In this document: positions 56,180-64,000 of the stretch, piece by piece
How positions within the stretch are numbered: position 1 is the stretch's first letter
How the letters are laid out: each line of letters starts with the position of its first letter
Assembly: GCA_001643675.2 (NCBI GenBank)
Contig: LSRY02000016.1
Coordinates: forward strand, 62,001 to 126,000
DNA from: Monocercomonoides exilis
Lineage: Eukaryota; Preaxostyla; Oxymonadida; Polymastigidae
DNA length: 64,000 bases
Reading direction: 5' to 3'
Translations under genes and position numbers: made by a program
The notes under the pieces: model-generated
What the model was told of the DNA's origin: nothing
The model's input: the letters and a program-made list of their open reading frames with translations, nothing else
The model's database searches: none

Positions 56180-59100
56180 ATGATGCAAGCTCAATCACCT
56201 CAAATGGCCCAAGCAATTCAATCGCAAATGCAACAACAAGCGATGATGCAAATGGTTTACTTCCTTTTTTGATGATTGGTTTTTTACAAGTACTATAATA
56301 TATTGGTTGGTTTAAATGTTTTAATTCACCTATCGATGAATAATCACAAATTACCTTTGATGGAAAAGGGAGTTGGAAGTCAATTATCGTTACAGCAACA
56401 GCAGCAGTTGCAGCAGCAGCAACAGTTACTTGCTCAACAACGACTTGCGCAAATGCAAGCTCAAGGAGCTTCTCAAGCTGGGTTGGCAACATTTCAATCA
56501 CCTAGATGTATGAACGATTTATTCGTTGCTCTTTCTTTTTGTGTATTGATATGTGTATTTGTTTATTATTATATTTTTTATAGCTCAATCACCTCAAAAT
56601 CAATACACTCCTCAACAGCTTCAAATGGAGCTTCAAAATACGAAGCAAGCAATTCAACAAACCGAATCTGCTATTAAGCAAAATGAAGAACAGCAACAAC
56701 AAATTCAGACTCAAAATGAGACTCTTTCAAATCAATTTCAAGAGCAACAGGCTGCTATGCAACAGCAATTGCAACAGCAATTAGCTCAAGCACAAGCTCA
56801 AATCCAGCAATCAAACATTCCTCCACCGCAGCAACAGCTACAGCTTCAACAAATCCAGCAACAACTTACGCTGGCTGGACAACAACAACTTCAACAGTTG
56901 ACTCAAACTGCTCAAGCCCAGCAACAACAACTTCAAATGAACCTTCAGCAAACAGTACAGCAAAAAGAAATGCTTGATCAGCAGTTGGAGCAGCTGAACC
57001 AGCGAGAAGCGCAGATAGAGATGATGCTGGGCATTCCGCACCAGACCGAAAATGAAGCCGACAAAGAAGAGCAGAAGAATGCACCGCCTGCTGACAAGTT
57101 TGATGACGACAAGGAAGCACAAGGGTTTGTTGCAACAGAGTCATTGTCAATGTTCAGAGACCAGTCATCTGTGTTTCCTCCGGCCGAAAGCGAGAAGAAA
57201 GACGAAAAAGACGAAAAAGAAGGCGAAAAGGCGGGCGAGGACGGAGCTGCCGGAGCGCAAGATAAAGAAAGCTCGAAGCAAGTTTTGATTGACGAAGACT
57301 CAAGAGAGCAAAAAGCAGCCAAAGGCGAAAAGAGTTCAGAAGCCGAAGAAGATGCCTTTCTGTCGCAGAGTCACTCATCCATTTCACCTGAGCGACACAC
57401 AAAACAGACAAAGACTCAAAGCCCGCGTATTTCGGGGCATCTGCGTAGCACTCTATCAAAAGAGAAAGACAGCAAGAAAGCGAAGGGAGGAGAGAAAGCA
57501 GAGTCTGCTGGAGAGAATGCGGCTGCAAAGAAGAAGAAGAAGAAGAAGGCAAAGACAGTTACATTTGCTGGGGATGAAGATCAATTCGAGCAAGGGAAGA
57601 TACCAGAAGAAGGCAACTTTGACGATTGGATCGTTTCTCAGCCGAAAGAATCGAACGACAAAGCCAAAACAGCAATCAAGCCGAAGTCAAAAGCCAGCAA
57701 AGACGACAAAAAAAGCGAGAAGTCCAAACAGAAAACAGGTGCCAGCCAAGACGGGGCTGTCTCTCCGAAGAAGAAAGAGACCAAATCTCCTTCGAGAGCA
57801 GGCGGTGCATACAGCTCTTGTGCTGCTTATGCTTCGGGTGGGAAGCCGCCTCGCAGTGTGTCGCCCACATCCATTTCAAACAAACACCAGGGCAGTGCAT
57901 ATCCATCTTCGAATTACGCTTCCTCTTCCTCTTCCTCCTCATTCAATTCTTCCAACACACACACACTCCCTCCTCTTGCCCACTCATCTGAACCATCCCT
58001 CAAGGAAAAGAAAGAGAAGAAGTTGTACTCGGCATACGGATCTCTGCCTCCGCCTGTCTCGCAATCACTGTCTGTGCCCAATGGAGCAGGGCAACGAAGA
58101 CGTTCTCCATCGCCAAGTGGGAAAAAAGCGACTTATAACAAAAAAGGTGAATATATTTTGTTTATATTTAATAAAAATATTTATTAATTATCAATTTTTT
58201 TAAAAATTAAATTCAATATTTTTTTTTCCTTTCAAATTTTGCACTAAATGAACAGTTATAACAGCCACTCGTCGTAGCATCTCTCCTTCTTTTAGCTCTC
58301 CAACGAAATCGAAGTCCAACAGACGCGGGGCAGCGATGCGTTCATCTCTTATTACTCCTCCGCCGACTTCCTCTTTCTTCTACTCGAATGCGACTCCGCC
58401 ACACACAGCAGGCAGCCTCACGAACGGCGATGGCGACAGCGACGATGCGAAAGGGAGGAGCAGAAGGCGGAGTGTGGCTGAGCGGGAGGGCGATTCGTCG
58501 CGGCTGGAGTGCCCGTCGCCGAAGAGAGGGGCAGAGAGTGCGATGGGCAGGACGAGCAGGGTGGGAGATAGAGGAGGGATGACGCTGCGGACAACAGGGA
58601 CAGAAGCAGGTGTCATCCGCAACCACGCGATGATGGAGGCGAAGTCAGCAGAGGAGGAGATGAGGCAGCTGCAGCGGAGGATTGAGAAGATGATGAGGGA
58701 GGAGGAGAAAAGGAAGGCGTCGGCAGAGGCACACAGGAAGAAGCTGGCAGAGCTGGAGAGGATCCGAAAGGAGAAGGAGGAGCAGGAAGAGGCGCAGCAA
58801 GTGAAGGAGGAGAAAGGTGCAGCGCAAAAGGAAGAGGAGATGAGGAGGCGGATGGAGGAAAGAGAGCAGCAGCGGAAGCGGATTGAGGAAGAGAAAGAGC
58901 GGATCATCCAGATGAAGCACTCGGAGTACGTGGCAGGGAAGGAGGAGGCGTCGCAGATGGCAGTGCAGATGAGCAAAGCGCAGCAGCAGCAGATGAAAGA
59001 GAAGCTGAAGCGGAAGGAGGAGATCGCAAGATCGAAGGAGTATGCGCAGATGAGAGCAGCGCAGCAGAGGGAAGAGAACGCAGAGAGGGTGCGGATGGAG

Positions 59101-59604
59101 ATGGAGGCAGAGGCGGAGAAGTTTGCGAAGGACGAGCGGAAGTACAGGGCAGAGGCGGAGAAGCTGAGGGAGATGGAGAAGGAGCTGAGGGAAAGGCTGC
59201 AGAAGGCGGTGGAGGAGGACGAGGAAGTGAAGAGAGAGATCGACTCTGTGAAGAGAGGAGACAGGAAAACAGCGAAGAAGAAGGAGGTGAAGCCGCAAAA
59301 GACATCTGCGAACTCGCCGAAGGACGGAAGCAGCCGAGGCGAAGGAAAAGGGAAGGGTGGAAGGAGTTCATCGAAGGAAGAGAAGGAAGACAGAGAGAAA
59401 GAGGCAGAGCTGAGGGAAGATTCCAATGAACGATTGGGCGACACAACAGGAACAGATGGCCTGTCAAACGAAGACAGCAAAGAAGAGGAAGTGAGAGTTG
59501 ACAGAGGAAGCGATGAATTTGGAGGCATGGAAGATCAAAATGAGTCAAGCGACATGAGAAACGATGAACTGATGGAAGATGGAGGAGAAAGGATTAACAG
59601 GTGA
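56180..59604 (+). CDS. Gln-rich / charged coiled-coil protein, four exons
   Basis: Exons 56180-56254, 56369-56507, 56584-58146 and 58256-59604 close in one frame of 1,041 residues; introns are 114, 76 and 109 nt. The first third is Gln-rich (QQQQLQQQQQLLAQQRLAQM; IQQTESAIKQNEEQQQQIQT) with heptad-like spacing. The middle is Lys/Glu/Ser-rich with a KKKKKKKAKTVTFAG segment and a DNWIVSQP-like FDDWIVSQP motif. The last third is a long Glu/Arg/Lys coiled coil (about 700-920, RIEKMMREEEKRKASAEAHR) with an acidic tail. The third intron donor (GTGAAT) is atypical, but joining there keeps the frame. The end could instead be an exon boundary, since GTGAAT overlaps the TGA stop, but AATAAA-like signals follow at once. 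The function is unknown; scaffold or RNP-granule roles are only suggested by composition. Confidence 0.75.
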
Positions 59605-60106
59605 ATAAAGGGGAATAAAGGAGCAAGGGGATGAAAATCATTTCATTTTTCATGAAAAAGACATAATTTCGCAACATCTCTTTCTTCTATAAAACCATTT
59701 GAATGTTCGTCAATTTATAATTCTGTTTGATTTTAAATGCTTCCTCTATATTTTGGTGGTGAAGTCATATTATTACTTTTTATTGTGATATTTTTAATTC
59801 CTTATTTTGTTCTTTTTTATGTTCTCTTCAGAACATTGTATGTAACTTTGTTAGTCTTTTTCCAAGTTAAAAAAAAAATACCTTTTAATTCGAAAGGGAA
59901 TTTATATTTTATAAAAAAGTTTGTCGATTTTTTGTTTATATATACATTAACGTATTTTTCCTCATGAAATATTGAAATGGTTAAATATTAATAAAGTTGA
60001 TTTCGCTTCATTATTATTTGGTATTATTCGGATATGGAAAAATAAATATTTATTTCAACATTTTTCGTAAGATAAGTGAAAAAAATTAGAAGTATTTGAT
60101 CACACA
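59605..60106. other. AT-rich intergenic region with a hydrophobic 76-codon frame
   Basis: Bases 59737-59967 encode MLPLYFGGEVILLLFIVIFL and further hydrophobic sequence, like a two-helix membrane peptide. There is no family match that I recognise, and hydrophobic frames arise readily in T-rich DNA, so I do not call it a gene. Confidence 0.35.
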
Positions 60107-63100
60107 ATGAACAAAAATACGCCAATTATTTTTGCACCCTTTGTTGGTTCCATTCATCAAGTCTGCTATAGTTTATATACAATGAAAGTTAAATGTGCTT
60201 TATTAAAAATATTTGCGATTCTGTCTTAGGCAGAAGCAATTGCTGCATTTATTGATAGATATTCTGGGCAAGTTTTTGTATATGATGTGTGTTATTGTGT
60301 TTTGTATTTTATTTTTCTTTATAATTTGCAAATTGTTTTGAGTGGGATCCTCAAAAAATAGTGGCTGCTGAATTCTTCCGTTCGATTTCAATAAGCGTCA
60401 GTCTTTTTTCTCCTCAACATTTCATCGAAGCAATTAATGAAAGAGGAAAAGATCATTCAATTGTCATTTTGCTCACCGAACAATTAAATTATGATGCTTT
60501 TAATGAAGCACAATCGGAAATATTCTGTTTGTTTTCAATCTTTTTAGATTATTTAATGCGAAATTAAATTCAAATAATGCAGCATCGATGAAAACTTTGT
60601 TCCCCAGAATTATAAAAGATGTTGTCATTGTGAAAGACGAATGTAAAATTACGTTTAACCTTCAGCTCACTCGTTATCTTCGGTCAAGTTCTTCACAAAT
60701 TTTGTTGAGTAAGATTTTAAAATCTCACAATGGAATATCATCGGTATTTGTTGATCTTGGTGAATTTCCATCTCACATATTTCGTGATGCTGATGTTCTG
60801 GGTCAATTGTTGAAAGTTTGCAATTCATGTTAGGTTTTATCATCACTTATTTTTCGCTTTTCTATTCGCTAAAATTACAAACAATTTCAAACATTGATAA
60901 TTTTTCACAGTTTCATTTAGAAAATCCTGGTATCGTTCTAAAAATTCGGTTTCCTCCATGCTTGCATCCAGACAAGCCTGCCACATTATTTCAATTTGAT
61001 GAAGAAACTCCAAATGTTGTGACTTCAAAGCCCTCAAAAAACCTTCAAGATGACAATCTCCCTGCCAAAGACAAAACGGTCGATGATGATTTATATGCAT
61101 CATTTTGGCTGAACAACTTCTCTTCAAATGCTTCACAGAACTGTATTATTCCGTTGAATGAGTGTTTGGCGCCTCTTTCAGTCATTGCTGAATGTGATGT
61201 GATAATTGCACAGGATGATTCTCCTTGTGCATTCTATGCATTGTGGATGAACGAATATGCTGAAAATGAGCAGCACAACTCAAAGTCGTTCAAGCATGTT
61301 TTGTGTTATGCATCATCTTTGGATGAGAAATCATCCAAAAGTCGGAATTCTTCATCTGCTTCTGCTTCTGCATCGTCTTCTCAGAAACCAAATTACGAAC
61401 ACGAAAAAGCAAATAACATTTCTGATGGAAATGACCTCCCATTGACATCGCAGCTGAAAGGCTCAACTGTATTCTCAGACGGCAAGCAACTTGGAGAGAT
61501 ACTCAGTTCCATTCTCAGCAGCACCTCAGAATCATCAGAAGAAAAAGCAACAATGGAAGCAAGCAAAGCCGATTACATGCAGAAATATTCAGACGCGATT
61601 GGTATTCCAACAACATTGGAATGTGAAGAAGTTGCAGTGATGAGAAAGTGGGTTCTGCCAGAAGATTGCTCCAATCCAGCACTTCTAAAAGCTCTGGTGC
61701 CTCCCTCTGAGTCATCCTCAACGACAAACCTATTGGAGACTGAAGAATCCATAAAAGCAACACACAGCAAGCGGATGGAGACATTGGCAAGCTCTTTGTC
61801 TGCCTCACGGGACATGTTGCCCCAAACATCAGGAAGTCATCCTCTTCTCCCTCTTTCTGATTCAATGTCTCTCCTTCGAATCAGACTGCTTCAGCATTGC
61901 GAAAATTCTGCAAAGCTGTGCGACTTCTATTCAACCATTTTGTCTCCGTATGTTCCGAACTCGTCAGATATGCCTGCGCCTGTTTCAGCGCTTGGTACAC
62001 CAAAATCGCTGCCTTTCCCTCTTTTCCACATTGCAGAATCAGCTGCTGCTCCATTGTCAGAATATGAGGTCTTTCTGAAAGACAACATTGAGCAGCTTCT
62101 GTCGCTTTCGTTTCCTCTTCATTTGATAAGAAAGCTGTTTGATGACTGCACCAAACACAGATTTGAGAGTGGAGAGCATCTTATTTCAATGCCAATTGAA
62201 GATCTCAATGAAGATAGCGAAAATGAAGAAAATGAAGAAGAGGCAAGCGAGCAAAATGCGCCGTCTGCTTTGCTGATTGATGAAAACGTGATTTCGCCTC
62301 AGCTTTTGGTGACTTGTGTTCGACCAGACATCCAAACAGTTTCGACAAATGGCTCTTCATTTTCATCAGCCACTTCATCAGCAAATCGGCTGCAGCCAGC
62401 AATCAAGCAGGAGTCAACACTGTTCTTGTTTTCACACAATTATTCATTGTGCACTTCTTCGTCTTCTTCAAACACAGATTATACATCCACATCACAGTGT
62501 GTGTCGACAGATCTTCGGGAAAACAGCGACATTCTGAAGTTCGTTGAGAGAGCAACAGGTGTTGACTATCATTTTGACGGAGATGAAGACGAAGGTTGTG
62601 ATGAAAATGATGATGAGCAGACTGAGGAAGCAAATGAAGAAGAAGAAAATGAAACTGAAGAAGATGAAAATGAACCATCTGAAGTTATTGAGACGGTGGA
62701 GCAACTCATGGAAATGATCAAGACTGTTAGTCTGCCATTTTCTGTTGACAATCATATTTCATCAGCTGAATCATCATCGTCGTCTTCAAGTTCCTCATCT
62801 TCAAGCGAAGACAGTTCTGCATATTCACTCACACTCGATGACACACAACTCTCTGAAAGTGTCCTCTGTGCATTTGCCAGTTTAAATGATACAGCTTCTC
62901 AATCAAGCTCCTCCTGCCAGACAGAATTCAAAGAGCTTTTCGAAAAGCTGAACCATGTCGTTTCACTTTCATTGTGCAGATGCAACATTCTTCGTGTTCC
63001 AGATGCACTTCGTTCATTACTTTTGTTGTGTGCACCGTCTCTCACTGCGCTCTGGCTGAAAGATCGTATTTCTCTGGAACAGCTTCAAAAGGAAAGTTCA

Positions 63101-64000
63101 TTGAAAGCAGATGAGCAAGATTCAAAACAGAAAAAACAACCAATTTCTGAAGCAGAAGTTCAGACGCTATGCAAACGTATTGAGATGCTAAATGGGCATT
63201 TCTTAGACAACTACACAGAACGAGGTGTGTTGTGTGTAGCTGAAATGACTCTCAATCGTGTTCCATCTGTTTGTGAATCTGAATTGCCATCAAATGTTGA
63301 TGAAAAAAGCGAAAAAACGGAGACTGAACAGGAAGAAGGCAATGCTGAAGACGATGACTGTGATGATGAGTTCGCGTATCATCCATATTGCTCATCAATA
63401 ACAACACAGAACCGTATTTCTTGTCACAAGTTTGTACCAAATTGTCGTCCTCTTCTTTCTCTGCATCCAGATGATTTGTGTTTGGAGCACTTAAGTTCAA
63501 TCTCATTGACTAACAGGAATCTTTCTTCACTTTCTCCATCTGTTTTCTCTCGATGCCTTAACTTGCGAGTGTTGAATGTTTCACAAAATCCAAAATTAGC
63601 ATTGAAACTGTATGAAGAGTATATTTCATTGGTGAAAATGAGTGAATCAGAAAAGAAGGATGAAAATGTTGGACAGCGCACTCCAACTTTAGCAGTTTTG
63701 AATTATTTGATTGAGTGTGGAAATTTGACACGTTTGGAGTGGACTGATTTGAGTGTGACTGTACTTCCAAAATTGATACAGGAAGACAATTCACTTTCAG
63801 AGGAAAAGAAAAAACTGTATCAACAAATTCTATCAACTGAAAATTCGGATAAGAAATCATCATTGCCTCTGTCTGCCTCTCAATTCGAAGAACTTTCAAC
63901 AATCTATCAAGAATTTGTGACTCGTGTGTTCCCTTGCCTTCAACAGTTCAATGGTGTATCACCACATACTCATTACAACTTTGCTAAAGTTTTTGAGTCA
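60107..64000 (+). CDS. Large leucine-rich-repeat protein, five exons seen, 3' end beyond the window
   Basis: Proposed exons 60107-60160, 60230-60286, 60343-60526, 60583-60815 and 60911 to the window edge give at least 1,206 residues without a stop. Donors are GTCTGC, GTGTGT, GTTTGT and GTTTGC. The N-terminus (MNKNTPIIFAPFVGSIHQ, AEAIAAFIDRYSG, WDPQKIVAAEFFRSIS, KITFNLQLTRYLRS) is folded-looking but unrecognised. The middle is Ser-rich and acidic (EDEGCDENDDEQTEEANEEE). The visible C-terminal third has leucine-rich repeats: VVSLSLCRCNILRVPDALRS, LSSISLTNRNLSSLSPSVFS, NLRVLNVSQNPKL, LTRLEWTDLSVTVLPKL. LRR regions usually bind proteins. The second exon could instead end at 60271. The minus-strand frames across 60.8-63.9 kb are shadows. 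Confidence 0.75.

Noticed and set aside
59737-59967. Small two-helix membrane protein gene
   Set aside because: Plausible peptide but in T-rich intergenic DNA without homology or splice context; mentioned only as a possibility.
1-64000. Host-wide reassignment of TAA/TAG to Gln
   Set aside because: Well-supported genes (eS21, eL22, transporter, SPRY, cyclin) end at TAA or TAG at the expected length, so the host code looks standard. The idea survives only as a question about the transposons.
1-64000. tRNA, rRNA genes, CRISPR arrays, prokaryotic operons or riboswitches
   Set aside because: No cloverleaf with a GTTCRA-type T-loop, no rRNA core sequence and no regular short repeats with unique spacers were seen. 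Introns and ribosomal protein types show a eukaryote.

Overview
The window is from a microbial eukaryote. Genes are split by short spliceosomal introns (52-222 nt), and two are unmistakable cytosolic ribosomal proteins (eS21, eL22). TAA, TAG and TGA all end real genes, so the code looks standard. Pmp-like beta-helix surface proteins, armadillo/SPRY proteins, very Ser-rich giant proteins and W-M-rich short tandem repeats together recall metamonad protists, particularly oxymonads. That placement is inference, not shown by the sequence. I see no rRNA, tRNA or CRISPR array. Exon joins were worked out by hand from reading frame, GT/AG ends and family similarity.

Layout. 1-20.5 kb holds a 5'-truncated charged coiled-coil protein, a type-I membrane Pmp-like protein, a 2,090-residue unknown protein, a three-exon SLC45/sucrose-type transporter and a ten-exon armadillo-coiled coil-SPRY gene. 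20.5-28.5 kb is gene-poor and decayed: a dead pogo/Tigger-like transposase, dispersed repeats and a Cys-rich pseudo-exon. 28.6-31.3 kb is one gene of thirty 30-residue repeats in perfect 90-nt register. 31.5-38 kb is a transposon cluster: two Merlin/IS1595-like copies, a second pogo-like transposase, a TA-flanked 429-bp MITE and several inverted-repeat elements. 38.5-64 kb is compact again: a cyclin (minus strand), a small multi-pass membrane protein, a giant Sec7-family ARF-GEF (about 3,945 aa over seven exons, joining two long reading frames that look separate), eS21, eL22, a two-RRM protein, a Gln-rich/coiled-coil protein, and an LRR protein running off the right edge.

All clear host genes except the cyclin are on the plus strand, with small gaps (86-330 bp in the 53-56 kb block). 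The genes form no pathway: trafficking, translation, transport, cell cycle and surface functions are mixed, as usual in a eukaryotic chromosome. Donor sites share an unusual pattern, GT-N-TG-N, in about 27 of 36 inferred introns, including introns inside the transposases.
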